Shown: piece by piece, positions 15,749 to 38,756 of the stretch
How positions within the stretch are numbered: position 1 is the stretch's first letter
How the letters are laid out: every line of letters starts with the position of its first letter
Source of the DNA: Amoebidium appalachense
Taxonomy: Eukaryota > Ichthyosporea
Direction of reading: 5' to 3'
DNA length: 64,000 nucleotides
NCBI GenBank assembly: GCA_963693365.1
Contig: CAVNZM010000013.1
Location: forward strand, 3,100,001-3,164,000
Notes under the pieces: model-generated
Databases searched by the model: none
Told to the model about the DNA's origin: nothing
Seen by the model: the letters and a program-made list of their open reading frames with translations, nothing else
Translations under genes and position numbers: made by a program

Positions 15749-16336
15749 TTATGCGCCTGCCTCACACTAAGATTTTACACAGCCTTACTATTATTAATTA
15801 CTCAACATTGTTCTTTTCTTTCCCCCGTCTAATTTAAATGTACACAAGTATTGCTACTGAAGTATTAATTTTTATATTATTAAACTTTCACATGCACAAT
15901 TTCACAAGTTTATAATTTGCTGATGACGATGATCAAGGGGGACATCATTGCATTAACGCACAGATAGATTTTGCATCTGTTATGTACTTGAGCAAAACCA
16001 TTTCTGCGACGTGCATTGTTCTTCTAAATTCCATTTACACTGCCACACACAACATTAGCTTTGCCGCAACTATTAGGAAGCAATATGCCAGTGATACAGT
16101 TGGGGTCTCAACGAGAGACAACGTGACACCCGTGATTTCGGCACAAAGGAAAGGGGCAGGGGGAAAAAAAAATATTAATAAATCACAATAATAATAATAA
16201 AAAAAGAAAAGAAAAGAAAAGAAAAAATTTAAACACGCTATGGGTGTGGTGGTGGTTGGTGGCAGTGGTGGTGGTGAGTGAGTGGGTCGTATGCCCACCC
16301 TCTTATCGTACCCATCAACACTCACATCCGCATTCC
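15749..16336. other. Intergenic, 3' of the F-box/LRR gene
   Basis: AT-rich unique sequence with an (ATA)n/(GAAAA)n patch at about 16170-16225. It is probably the downstream region of the minus-strand F-box/LRR gene. No gene is seen. Confidence 0.5.
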
Positions 16337-24105
<7,769 letters not shown>

Positions 24106-24469
24106 GATGCATACAACAGATTCTGTGGGAATGTGTGTGTGTGTGCATGTGTGTGTGTGTGTGTGTGTTGGGGGGGGGGGGGGGGGGGGGGAGAGGGGAG
24201 AGGGGGGGAGAGGGAAGATGTGTTGGGCGGGTGGGTGGGTGAATGGGGGAAAGGGAGAGATGGGGGTTGGGCAGGAGGGGGGGGGGGGGGGGGGGGAGGG
24301 GGGGATGATAGTTGGAAGAGGGGGTTGTTAGATAAAAGTGAACCATGCAGAGCACGAGGTAGGGATATCTATTATCAGGGTTATGGAAATTGCACACACG
24401 AAAAGCACATGGAACGGGAGCAGAGTGAACAGGGGGGAAATAAAAGTGAGGTCTCAGGATGTGGCATGT

Positions 24470-24522
<53 letters not shown>

Positions 24523-25703
24523 TGTGCGTGCGTGCGTGCGTGTGTGTGTGTGTGTGTGTTTGCGCGCGCGCGCCCGTGCGGGAGGGGAACAGGTGGAGGG
24601 GAAAAGGGAGAAGGTGATGCAGGTAAACAGAAAAAACTTCAAATGCTTCTGAGACCGCCCAGAAACAGGGGAATTGAACACGAGACGGAAAATTTGAGAG
24701 AAATATCCAAAGAAAGGAGTGAGTGGGAGAAAAAGTGAGAGGTGGTTGGGTGGTGGGGGATAGTTAGGTAGGCCTATGCTGGCACTACGCCACGACAGCA
24801 ATGCAACATCATACACAAAACAGCAACTTGCAACGACTCGGCATCGTTAACCAACACAGATGAAATACGATTACAGCGGAACTGGAAAACTAACCAATCA
24901 TACGAGTCAAGCCATGACACTAGTGAATCCAACCAGACAAAACTTGGCCATGGCACCCATGGTGCACAAGCACAGACTAGAACAAATATGAGCAGAACCC
25001 AGACAAATGCATAAAAGATGAACATGCACATACGCACAAACACACAAAAGACCCACAAAAACACGCGAGCATACACACATGCACCCACACAACCATGCAC
25101 ACTCGCATGCACACACAAGCGTGCAGATCAGCACCAAAACCCACACAAACCCTGTATGTGCCTATCTGCACGTCAACGCACGCGTGCAAACGAGTACACT
25201 CACGAACACAACCCTAGATCAACATCAGTGCACACCTGTATTAGACGCTCAACAGAGAGGCCCTGTAGAAGTTTTTTGCAAGAGTAAAACATAAGGAGAA
25301 ATGATCATTAATCATGAGGGAACTGCACAAATTTGGCCGTGTGGGCTCGAGCTCGACTTCTTGGAAAAAACGAACACACAGAAACAGTTACTGGGCCAGG
25401 CTGAGCCTTTGTGATTTTGTGATGAATGAATGATGATTGGCTAGGTCGTGAGCCAAGTTCAGGGTTTGAAAACGCAACATGAATAATCCTATAGTATGAT
25501 GGAGATTAAGACGCTCAATAAGTCTTTAGGACCGGAAAGGGTGGTTGAGATTACCGGATCTATGCTCCGAAAAGTATGAAGTCTGCAAGCCCGGAACAAA
25601 ATCGCCAAACGAGGATTCATTGGTTGAACGCGCACCTATGACGTTTCGAGTGTCACACCACGGTGTCACGTGTGTTGGTGTGTGTGTGTACACGTGTGTG
25701 CGT

Positions 25704-25762
<59 letters not shown>

Positions 25763-26100
25763 GCGTGTGCACACGTTATGTTTTGACAGGCATACAGACG
25801 TAATACCGGTGCGTGTGCATTCGTGCACGTGTGTGCGTGTGCCGGTGCATATGTGCCTGCATGTGTGTGTGTGCCAGTGCGGGCGAGTGTGTTGAACATG
25901 TGTCTCAGTCTCACCTCTTGTCTCACCATCAGTCCATCACTTGATCACGGAACAGTGCTGTACATTTACGTCGACGTCGTGTGCACGTGTGGGTTTGTGC
26001 TTTGTCAGATTGTACAACCAAGGTATCCAATGACCAAGAAAGCTACAAGATCCAACATAAATTTGCAATACGAATAGCCTAAAGCCGTGAACAGCACCTA
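24106..26100. other. Intergenic: GT/G repeats, then CA-rich and unique DNA
   Basis: Poly(G) and GT arrays (24169-24190, 24470-24518, 25709-25757) alternate with CA-rich and unique sequence. It includes the upstream region of the F-box/LRR gene, with no clear TATA box. No gene is supported. Confidence 0.6.
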
Positions 26101-26110
26101 TCTCCTTGGT

Positions 26111-27430
26111 CCGGAAGACGTAAATACCTGTCTTCTAGAGCAAAATTGGAGGTTTCCTTATTTTTCGATCGCGTTCTTGCCAGAAGACCCCTAACAAGTA
26201 GGGCTATAAAGCTTATGATATTTATTAGAACTTTTTATAATACGCGAAGCGCGGTTTACTAATGAAAAAGCGGTTTTAGAGCTGCTTAAAAGTGGGGTTG
26301 GTCGTGATTTCTAGAAGACGGTAAAACACCACTTCTAGACTTAGAATTTGGCACTCTATCAGATCAATCGATTTTATCATTCATAGCGCTGTGGCCTGCC
26401 ACCTACTGATGACTGAGATGGCTCCTTATTTTTCCTTACACATTCAGCGAACACTGGCACGGCGAGGGCCGTGACACTGGACTCTATCGAACCGTCGAGG
26501 CGCCGCGACAGAAAGCATGCACGCGGTCGCGAGAGTGTAAGGAAAAAGCGAGCGTAAAGTTCATCGCAGCGCGTGCACACCGTCAGTACGTGTGAGCGCT
26601 GTGGCCGCGGCTGGAGTGCGTCGAACTGCAACAGTTAACTGTGCTTCCTCGCTTCACTGTTCGAAGCGCTGTTGCCAGAACCTTTCGTGCTTGCTTCTAT
26701 TCAAGTATATGGCACGGGTATGACACTCAAAAGTCTTTTGTTACTCCTTGCACACCATACTAGCTTGGTATGTGAACAAGTAATAAGGGGGCAGCAGAAA
26801 CGGCAGGCCAGGTCTAGGTCTGGTAACCGCCCAGCGCCATAAATTTCGCAACTTGAATTGAAACAACAGCATCTGTGGGACTTCTGTTACCTCACGCAGG
26901 TCTAATACACGTAGTGGTTGGCTGAGCTTGTCTTCAAACAACATCTGCTCGCTCATGTGCAGACCATAGTGGACTACTGTGGCAGACCTGAGTGAGGAGC
27001 AGATGACCTTACAAACAGCGTTTCTGTGCATGGCACACGGTCAATGTGTGTTTCTATGCCATAGAACTTGAAACAAGAACTTCTTTGCGTCAAGTGGGCA
27101 GCGTTTATGGTGCTTTAGAATACCTCCAGAGAGAAAAAGCAGCCTGGGGGACTGCCGAATGGAGCAAAGGAGGGAGCGAAAAGAGAAGACTTCTCGAAGC
27201 CACATTCCACACTCATCACCAACGTTCGAAAGTGTAGGGGCTGCAGGATAACATGAAACAAGGTTATTGTGCATAACGAAGGCTTTTTTTGTTTGGGAAA
27301 AAGTAAGGAGAAAAGCAAGCAAAGTTGGCAGAAAAGTCCTCAGCCAAAAGGGCCGCCGCCAGCGGCGGAATCGATCGATCGTATTAGAGAAATTTTCGAA
27401 GTCTAGAAGACGGAAAAACACTGCTTCTAG
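26111..27430. repeat. Three copies of a 28-bp quasi-palindrome (CTAGAAG-N14-CTTCTAG)
   Basis: Copies lie at 26111-26138, 26311-26338 and 27403-27430. The last two differ at only a few positions and have perfect 7-bp inverted arms; the first has one mutated arm (CCGGAAG). All share the core GAAGACG. The copies are about 200 and 1090 bp apart in unique DNA. Open frames in between (such as 26741-27031 and 27041-27421, minus) show no known domain. Confidence 0.7.
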
Positions 27431-27431
27431 C

Positions 27432-28776
27432 CGCGATCGATTTTTCTCCCAGGGAGATATCAGCAGTCACTGTGTAAGTGCCACCACACAACGACCATGG
27501 TGATCCGCTCAAGCACCTCTGGCACAAGCACCACTGGCACATCGATATCTGCAGTTGAGACGGACGAGATCTCACAACAACAGTATGTAGGACAGCTGGA
27601 TGGTTGAATTTTTACCACCACATCGTTTTACTTCAGCACTGTTGTACAGGTCTGTACTCATACGGCCACACAACGGCATACGGCGTGACAAGGATGAAGT
27701 CACCCCTACATCAAGGCACAAGAGAAAAAAAAAGAAAAAAACAACCCAAGTCTATGATATTTCTACTTAGAGCAACGGTTCAGTCACAGGGTTGATAGCT
27801 AACACTACAAAGCATGAACATAATACCACGGATTTACGTTGTGTTGTGGTTAATGTAGGTAGCTGCATGTAGACACATGATACAAAGCCAACCCTTGGCA
27901 ACTTGACGTAATATTATTGGTGGAGGGGTGGTAGCACTGAGAGCAGGTGACGGGTGCGGGTGGTGGATGGGTCATACGGTTGGCCACCATTGTTGGACTC
28001 TGTGTGTGTGTGAGTGAAAGTGAGTGTGTGTGTGTGTGTGAGTGTATGTGTGTATGTGTGGGTGTGTGTGGGTGGGTGGTGTGTGTGTGTGTGGGGGGGG
28101 GGGGGGGAGGGGAAGGGGGGGGGGGGGAGACAGAAAGGGGGGGTGGGGGTATGAGTGCTTGTGTGCGTGCGTGTGCGTGTGGTTGTGGTGCAGGGGTTTG
28201 GGGGGGGAAGGGATGTGTGGACTCCCTGAGGATTATGTACGAGTCAGTGAGTGAGTGAGTGAGTATGTTGTGTGACAGTGCATGGGGGTGGGTGGGTGCA
28301 AACGCAACTTGCACGGAGTGCATGTGTGACTGTGGGTCGGTATAGTCTCTCTCCCTCTCCATCCCTTCCTCATTTTTGCTCTCTCTCCCCCTCCCCCTCA
28401 ATCCCTCTATTCTACCCCCTCCCCTCTCTCTCATCTTCCCTGCTTGTGTGTGTTCGTGTGTGTGTGCATAGGAATGTGTGCGGTTTGCGTCAGTGCACGA
28501 AAAACCTCACAGACAGACGGCTGCTTATGTATTTCACCTCATGCCTTCCTTCTTATGTAGCAAAACTTCCATGCGAAATGACACGACACAGAAAACAAAG
28601 CCAAAAAGATTGGGAAGTGTCATGTGTACGTGTACGTGTACGCCTCTCTCTCTCTCTCCCTCTCTCTCTCTCTCCCCCTCTCTCTCTCTCCCTCTCTCCC
28701 TCTCTCTCTCTCTCTCCCCCTCCCCCCCCCCCCGCCCTCTCTCTCTCTCCCTCTCTCTGTGTGAGTGTGTGCGTGC

Positions 28777-28821
<45 letters not shown>

Positions 28822-28933
28822 CGTGCGTGTGACATGTGTGTATGTGCCCGCACGGGTGTGCCTGTGTATATGTGCCTGTGTGTGCCTATAAAGACGTGTG
28901 TGCTTGTGTTGGTGTGCGTGCATGTGAGGGCGT

Positions 28934-28980
<47 letters not shown>

Positions 28981-28997
28981 TAGACCTCACGTTTTGA
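27432..28997. other. Intergenic unique DNA, then (GT)n, (CT)n and poly(G)
   Basis: No supported gene. Two islands look exon-like: 28472-28621 (plus strand, open frame after a TAG acceptor) and 27850-28000 (minus strand, after a (CA)nCAG acceptor). Neither product is recognisable. Poly(G) at 28934-28979 ends 19 bp from the ROMO1-like stop codon. Confidence 0.45.
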
Positions 28998-29489
28998 TCA
29001 ACATCTGAGGGCTGTGCCGACAGCAAGGAAGAAACTGAAGGCCGTGCCGCTCTGCACCATGGTGCTACCAGTGTAGCGCACAAAGTCCCGTCCACGTGCA
29101 CCAAGCCTGCACGTGCATGCGTGTGGGTGGGCATGGAAGGGGGTGGAAGGGGGGAGAGGGGAGGGTGGAAGGGAGGGGAGGGGAGGGGGAGGGGAAAGAA
29201 AGGGGGAGAAGCAAAGGAGGGGGGGGGGGGGGGGGGGGGGAGGGCATGGTCAGTGACTCTCTGTGAAGGTGTAGGTGTGTCTCGGTGTGGGTGTAATTGT
29301 CTGTGTAGTTGTGTGGGTGTCATTGTTGGTGTAGGCGTGTCGGTGTATGTTGGATGGGTAACGGGTTGAGAGGGTTTGGGTGGCGGTAGTGGTGGTGGTG
29401 GTGGTGGTGCCCCCCGGGGGGAGGGGAGGGGGGGGGGGGGGGGGGGAGGGGGGAGGGGGTTGTGTTTATGTTCGTGTTTTTGGGTGTGG

Positions 29490-29564
<75 letters not shown>

Positions 29565-29903
29565 TCTTTGTGAATGAGTGTGTGTACATACCATGTATAG
29601 ATCATAATGTGTGTGTGTGTGTATGTCTGCGCGCGCGCCCCCGTGTCGTGTCTGTGAGTTTTCTCACGCACATATGCGAGTGTATCAGTATGTAATGCTT
29701 TGTGCCTGCGTGCTTATGCATGTTCGTGCATTACCAAGGGCACATCCCATGTTTTTTTTTGTTTTTTTTTTGGGTAATTTGATGTGCAATAAACACCCAG
29801 AAACCAACAAGTGTTATCAGATCATCACGAGTATCCCGTAGAGGGAAAGGATAACCCCAGGATTTTAAGAACGATTATTGGCATAACGTGATTTGAAAAA
29901 TCA

Positions 29904-29946
<43 letters not shown>

Positions 29947-30423
29947 TTCGCGCACAAACCCATCCCGGCGGGCAAAGTTTCCTCTACCCAACACATCCAA
30001 ATAAAAAAGAAAAAAAGACAGGAAAGGCCGAAAGGAAAAAGGAAAAATACAAAAATAGCAAGCATCACGCCGGAAGCTCGCGCCTTGTCTCCCCCCCCCC
30101 CCCCCCCCCCCCTTCTCCCCCTCTCTCCAGCACCGCCGCCTAACATCCCGGGGTTCTTGCGTAACCCCCCCCCCTCCCCCCCCCCTGTGCGCGCGGGACA
30201 GGGAAGGAGGAGGAGGGGGTTATCGTGGAGTACACGAAACGAAGAACAAATATTGTGACGCAATGTGAACATGCAGAAATAAACACACGAAGCATACAAC
30301 CAAAAGGCGAGCCAATCGGCAGTGTAGGACGGGATTGCTTGTGTGTGTGTGTGGTGCACAGGGGAGACGGGGGGAGGGGGGGGGGGGTGATGGATGCCAC
30401 ACACCACAATTTCTTTTTTTTTT

Positions 30424-30465
<42 letters not shown>

Positions 30466-30631
30466 GGGCGGGGAGGGGGGAGGGGGAAGAGGGAGGGGGT
30501 AAAAATGTGTAAGAGAGTATGAGGTACACATTCATAACGTAGAACATCCAGCAGATTTGCAAACCACAAAAAAAGACTACGGGATGGTAGTGGTGATGGT
30601 GGGTAGTGGTGGTGGTGGTGGTGTGTGTGTG

Positions 30632-30689
<58 letters not shown>

Positions 30690-30872
30690 GAGAGAGAGAG
30701 AGAAGAGGGGCGGGAAGAGGGGGTGGGAGGAGGGGACGAGGGGAGGGAGGAGGGGGGGGGGGGGGGTCTCTCACCTGATTGCCGACATTGTGCCGAAGAG
30801 GAAGCCGATGCTCAGTCCAATGGCTCCGCCCATCACCGCCCCCACCTTGGCCTTCTCAAAGCACTCCCCCAT
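28998..30872 (-). CDS. ROMO1/Mgr2-like mitochondrial inner-membrane protein
   Basis: Two short minus-strand exons, 30775-30872 and 28998-29106, join in phase 2 (ATCAG then GTGAGA; CATGCAG then GCTTGG) to give 68 aa ending in TGA. Residues 4-33 (CFEKAKVGAVMGG, then GLSIGFLFGTMSAIR) and the C-terminal part (RGRDF, STMVQSGTAFSFFLAVGTALRC in two parts) align along their length with animal ROMO1 and yeast Mgr2. The family has two glycine-rich helices in the mitochondrial inner membrane; Mgr2 couples to the TIM23 translocase as a lateral gatekeeper. The start at 30872 has an ideal context (aaacATGG) and makes the protein slightly shorter than ROMO1 (79 aa). An in-frame extension to the acceptor at 30881 leaves open the chance of an upstream coding exon. 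The 1.7-kb intron is full of G runs and (GT)n. Confidence 0.87.
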
Positions 30873-30883
30873 GTTTACACCCT

Positions 30884-32560
<1,677 letters not shown>

Positions 32561-32579
32561 TCTAACTCTCGCTCTCTCT

Positions 32580-34116
32580 ATCTCTATCTATCTCTTCTTT
32601 CCACACCTACCTTCTATGTAGCGACAGTATCACCTTATCACTGATCGTCGGCCTAACAAAAGGCTAAGTTGGTCACACCGTTCACCGCCACGGTAACACC
32701 ACCCTGGAAATCTTTGTGCCAAGAAAGAAACATGTGGCACGAAGATTTTTGTAGCGGTTGCGAATATTACCAAACATAGTTATATGTTGTGAAAGACTAT
32801 TCGTTTACGCTGCTCCAGCAGTGGGTGCGAAGCTGACCAATCAGGTGACGATTGTATGGTCAAATTCGATCAGTGACAAAGAGCGAATAAAAACAGGTGG
32901 GAATGCTTCTACTTTCACTGAGCAACCCACTAAATATCAGTATACATGTATGCAAATGTATTTACTTTCTAAAAGAATAGTGGAAAATGAGTTCGATCTT
33001 ATTTTGATCGGCTCTCTTTAGAGTCATCAGTATACAGTTGTACGGTACTATGCGTTCGTCCGGTGCACGTGCGTACATTCCTCGCATTCAACCGCTTTAA
33101 CCGATAAAATGCTCCACATTCTTTTCGCTAAACTATCGGTGGTGTGCCTTTCGGCGACGTCGGAAAGGTAAGAATACAGACGATGGTTACAATGCTGTGT
33201 GATGTTATTCATCTGCAATTAATCGATTAGGTAGAGAGGGAGAGCATATTGGCAGCAGAGCATTTGGCAAGGCTTACATGCTGCAAGCCGCACCGTGCCA
33301 CCACATGTACAGTGGCTATCGAAAAAAACCTTGACTCCCTAAACCTGACCCAGATCCAACGGAGGATGGAGGGCTATGCATATACCGGGCGGGTATTACC
33401 GCCTATAACAGCGAAAAGTTGATATCAATTCAGTTTTCTGTATGTACAGCTTGTACAAGTGCTGGAACATGTTGATGTGAGCTTTTAGATATCTAACATA
33501 TATAATTAAACCGCTCCTTCTGTGCAATTGTTCTACCAAAACTGTGAGGAAAATGCCAGATAACTCGCGTGACCATCGTCAGCTTCCATGCATGGCCATG
33601 GAGTTTAGCGGGTACCTATATCCCACCAATTACGCAGCGCGGAATTTCAACATAACATTCCAAATGCATGATATACAACTTTAAAGGAAATTACCATGGT
33701 ACTAGAAATTATAATATCAGATTTTGACGAATCACAATATATTATAATTCACTGCTGATTTGCGCTCTTACCCATTCCTGCATACCTTGTCCGTGCTCAG
33801 CATCAAGGGATCCATATAAAACCGAATAAACAGCTTCACTCTTCGTTCACATGCACTTCTCACATGTGTCAACACCTACTTAACCATACATGATCTTTTT
33901 CTTTCATAAGAACCGCGTACTTTGAAGTTACTACGCAAGGTCATCTGCTTAAACGTAGGGGGCCTCCCGGCAGAACAGGCTTTGTGGGGCAACGGGGGCA
34001 TTCGTATCTCCACTAAAGAGTTCTGTTTACCCGGGTTCGGTATTTCTCTCACCACACGCGTTGTGCCACCACATGATCACTTCAGGTGTACAGTTTAGTA
34101 GTTTCAGTCCCTGAAA
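32580..34116. other. Unique DNA upstream of the mannosidase gene
   Basis: Ordinary composition. It holds a 14-bp imperfect inverted repeat (32708-32721 with 32735-32748) and an exon-like piece at 33109-33167 (ATG, hydrophobic codons, then AAAG and a GTAAGA donor). I find no partner exon for that piece. The promoter of the mannosidase gene should lie in the 3' part; no TATA box is obvious. Confidence 0.5.
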
Positions 34117-34230
34117 ATGGTGCGCGCAACAAGGATACGTTTGAAGCGCTGTTGGCTTTACGCCGCGCTGGCAGCCACCAGTCTCCTTTTTGTATACGGT
34201 ATTGCAGTCGGAAGGTGTGTTGCTGACTCT

Positions 34231-34277
<47 letters not shown>

Positions 34278-37200
34278 AGTACGCACACACTCTTAACACA
34301 TGCCACCACAACCACACAACACGTACACCGGCGCATACACACACGCACAGACACGTACACACGCATGCACGCACGCATGCTCACGCGCGCGCACACACAC
34401 ACGCACACACACTGGCTCACACACGGATGCTCAGTGCTGACCGCTCACTTGTATGTTGTCGTTCTGGCAATTATTTCCGGCCTTGTTTAGGTTTTTTTCT
34501 CACCCTCGATATGCACTTTAAGTTCAAATCTTGAAATGGTCAAACATGGCTACATCTAGCTTTGTGCCCGGTTCCCCACCCACCCAGACACACTAACTGG
34601 TCCCCCTCCCACGCACAAGCACGAACACACACAGACCTTCATTTGGTCGGTTGAGATCTTCTTGTGCTAAAGAGAGTGTTCTAGCGCCTGCACACCGTTG
34701 CACTCAGCAGAACGCACATGTGAGATGCAAGGACATTAACTGCTAGCTTGGACTGTGTTCTTGCCTTCCCGTATAATCTAAGGAACGTCTTGCCTTTTTA
34801 TCCTAGAGCACTGCCCGTATTGTAAGTCGGAATCCAACCCCGTTTCCCCAACTATATGCACGGGCACATATGGGCAGGTGCTAGTGTGGTCGCGCATTTC
34901 TCATCTGTACAAATATCTGACACACTTCTCTGTCTTCTTTAGGGAACCAACAGTATCCATCTACATGTGGTCCACACGTGAGGCTGTTCCAGTCCGGCGC
35001 CACCTCGACCCCTTCAAAGGGGACGAGCTATTTGGAAGCATTGAACGAAACGATGACCCATTTGACCCGGTGGGCATGGTAGACCGACACGGAAAGGGTG
35101 GCCCAAAACGTCTGTCCCAGCCCCAAGCTGAAGGTTGGGAGCAAGAGGCAGCGCGCATTGAAAAGGAACTTTCCCAGAAAGATGGTCTCCCTGATGCTGC
35201 AAATCAGAAATCTGTTGACTTGAGAAAACCGGAAAAGGTCGTTCCGTCAAAGGCTGCAGTCGAAGAACAGATGGTCGCACCACCCGCCGCCCCCGTACCA
35301 GTCCCAAAATCCGACCCGAAACCCGAACCGAAACTCCCCGAGATGGCTAGTGCCGTGGTACCTCCTGCACTGAATGTGCAACCCATCGACACTCATTTGC
35401 CCGTTCCCAGTTTGATGAGCGGTTTGGGCCGGCCGGTGAATCCCGCGGCACTGGTGCAGCTTAGCAACCAGATGGCGCGTGAGCAGCAGGAGAAATTGCT
35501 GCGTGACCAAAAGATGCCGAAGGGCACAGATCCCATGGGCGAGGGGTTGCCGAGCGCAGAGGAAGCCAAGGCGTTTGTCAGGGTGAGTGTTAAACTTGGA
35601 ATGTGTTGACGATGTGCATGTGTGTCTGCATGTGTACATGAATGTGCTTAATAGGCCGTGTGTGATGATAAAGGCTGTAGAATATGCCCGAAAATAGATA
35701 AAGCTCACCACGAAGGTAGGCCTGTACGTGGCATTGCATACACTCACGCACGGACTTGCCCCAGCACACACACACACACTGGGGCACCATAGTAGCAGTA
35801 GCACGCTGTCGCACACGTGCCTTGCTTTGCATGTTTTTTTGCACGTGACAGCTCGAACGTGCACGGGCGCACTAATATCCATCTTTATCTATCTATACGC
35901 ATGTAGTCAAACACCAATATCAGCGCACACGGTACAACAGAGTGGCTTTGCAACCAATGTAGTTTCTATTCTAACCTTTTTTTTTCTCTTTTACAGGGAA
36001 TGATGAAGCACGCGTGGAACGGTTACCGCACCAAAGCGTGGGGTCAGAACGAGGTTCGTCCGGTCAGCGGGGGGGTCGATAACACCCTCTACAACGGAAT
36101 TTCAATGGGTGCCACCGTTGTCGACTCGCTCGATACGCTCGTTATTCTGGAATTGGACGAGGAATACAAACAGGCACGCGATTGGATCGCAGAATCGATG
36201 AGATTCGATCACGATATTCATGTTAGCGCGTTTGAAACGACAATTCGCATGCTCGGAGGTTTGTTGGCGGCGTATGGTTTGACACACGACCCTATGTATG
36301 TGATCAAAGCGAAGGATATCGGCGATCGTCTTTTCAGGACCTTTGATAACAGAATGGTCCCCCTTAACTGGGTTAACCTTAAAACCGGCCAGATGCAGTA
36401 TGGACCGACGTACACGGCAGAGATGGGTACCCTTCAGATGGAGTACGAGTACCTGTCGGACGTCACGGGAGACAACAAATACCGCAATTCGGTGTTGAAA
36501 TTGCGCAATCTCATGTGGGAGAAAATGGACAAAAACACGTTCATCGTCCCGATCGTCTTCGACGGTACGCACTTTGAAGGGAAGTCGTCCCTTGGGGCCA
36601 TGGGCGACAGCTACTTCGAGTACCTCCTGAAAACGTGGATTCAGGGAGGGAAGGTGGATCCCCTGCAGTGGGAGATGTACGAAAAGGTTTCCAACGGGTT
36701 GGTGAAGCACATGTGGGTGGACAACGAGAGGCAGGGCGGGTACAGCTATTTCGACACCACGGATAAGCAGATGACGATGGACCACCTCGCGTGTTTTGCC
36801 GCCGGGATGTTCTCCCTGGGCGCGCAGTACCACCCCAACCCGGAGATTCGCAAGCGTGATATGAGAATCGCCGCAGAGGTCACTGAGACGTGCCACGCTT
36901 CGTACGACGCTACGCCGTCGAAACTCGGTCCCGAGGTGATTCGTTTCAACCAAGACGGGAGCATTCTCCAAGGAAATCAACGCGAGTACATCCTTCGGCC
37001 CGAAACCGTCGAGGCGTACTTCTATCTTTGGAGATTTACCCGCGACCCGAAATACCGCCAGTGGGGGTGGGAGGCCGCTCAGGCAATTGAACGAAATTGC
37101 AGATCGGAATTTGGGTATGCGGCCATTGAAGACGTTTATGCACCCGTCGCCCAGAAGAGAGACATGGGCATGCCGTCGTTTTTCCTCGCGGAGACGTTGA

Positions 37201-37334
37201 AGTACTTGTATTTGTTGTTTTCGGACGATGACGCGATGCCGTTGGAGGATTACGTTTTCAACACCGAGGCACACCCGTTCCCCGTTATGCAGAAGAGGAA
37301 GAACACGTATAAGAACAAGGTGTATGTGAAGTAG
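34117..37334 (+). CDS. Golgi-type class I alpha-1,2-mannosidase (GH47)
   Basis: Three exons: 34117-34214, 34943-35582 and 35997-37334. They join in phases 2 and 0 (AAG/GTGTGT..TTTAG; AGG/GTGAGT..TTACAG) to give 691 aa. Residues 1-12 are basic and 13-32 form a single membrane span, a type II signal anchor. Residues 35-240 are a Pro/Lys/Glu-rich stem. The GH47 domain covers about 245-685. Visible family landmarks: MMKHAWNGY, GATVVDSLDTL, FETTIRMLGG (acid Glu326), GDSYFEYLLK (Asp450), LRPETVEAYF (Glu582), FNTEAHP (Thr669, calcium ligand) and the cysteine pair near 511 and 545. The family removes alpha-1,2-linked mannose from Man9-8 N-glycans, with calcium, by inversion. The long stem favours a Golgi MAN1A-like role over the ER enzyme. 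The catalytic domain is in one exon and intact. The exon-1 ATG is required to supply the anchor. Confidence 0.94.
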
Positions 37335-37387
37335 CCGTAGCTATATACTTTCTATTTTTTCTTTTTTTTTATTTCTTTTTTTTTTTT

Positions 37388-37435
<48 letters not shown>

Positions 37436-37596
37436 TGCCTGTAGCGTTATTTTGGTTGTATTTGAGGTTTTGTTGACTGGCTGATTCACCGTAGCTGGCA
37501 CACTTTGGCGAACTGTGCCAAATAATCCTGTTGATTTTAGCTATAGTAACTGTTGTTATCTGAATTTGATAAGCAGGTGGTGCACAAAAATGCACA

Positions 37597-37642
<46 letters not shown>

Positions 37643-37672
37643 GGGGCACATGTTAATACATGCAGAACACAT

Positions 37673-37722
<50 letters not shown>

Positions 37723-38130
37723 ACACACTCGTTACGAATGTCTAAATCTAATCCACTGTTTGCCCGTAGTAGTGTATCGGACATATCTTTGAGTGCAAGC
37801 AACAGTATATACATAACAGTTCAAAGAAAATGCATATGTACATACATCGATGTGATAAACTGAACATTACCGCGTTCTGTTGGAATCGATTGGATAGCAA
37901 ATGGAATGGACGAATCATCGACCGACGAAATACAATTCAACTCAGTGCACGTGTCTCATCAAATATACTGACCACCAGCATGTTTTTCGCTCCCCCTTCT
38001 CCCCTCCCCCACCTCCACCACCACCACCACACACACACACTCTCCGATCCTGCGACTTCCCCAATGTGTCGCCCAGCCATTGTAAATGTGTTCTTAGAAC
38101 ACACCCTCAATCCCCCCCCCCCCCCCCCCC

Positions 38131-38181
<51 letters not shown>

Positions 38182-38188
38182 CCCCCCC

Positions 38189-38224
<36 letters not shown>

Positions 38225-38462
38225 AAAAAAAAAAAAAAAAAAAAGTGGGCCACGTAAACAGAACGCACAATGACAGACACAATAGTCATACACTGTCATA
38301 CATACATGTACGTACGCGTACGTACACGTATGCCACTGTGACACATGTAAACACAAAAAAAAACGCACACATCCGTACGCGTGCGGATGGTACACACCAG
38401 CACACATCCACACACACACACACACACGCACACACACATACACACACACACTGGCATACAAT

Positions 38463-38526
<64 letters not shown>

Positions 38527-38661
38527 ACACACACACGCATGATGATACTTGGTGACATCAGCATGCAGAAACAACCTGCAGCCAGGAACTTCAGAGGAGT
38601 ACATACAAGCACATGTAGTACTACGTCGAAAGCCCAAAACACACACACCCTCGTACACACA

Positions 38662-38756
<95 letters not shown>

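Noticed and set aside
26741-27421. Two minus-strand frames of about 96 and 126 codons
   Set aside because: No domain, promoter or splice evidence; ordinary chance length for this composition.
28472-28621. Plus-strand exon with NLTDRRLL resembling a leucine-rich repeat
   Set aside because: A single weak LRR-like phrase with no adjoining exon; the other strand also reads open.
36102-37274. A 390-codon minus-strand frame
   Set aside because: It is antisense to the intact GH47 catalytic exon.
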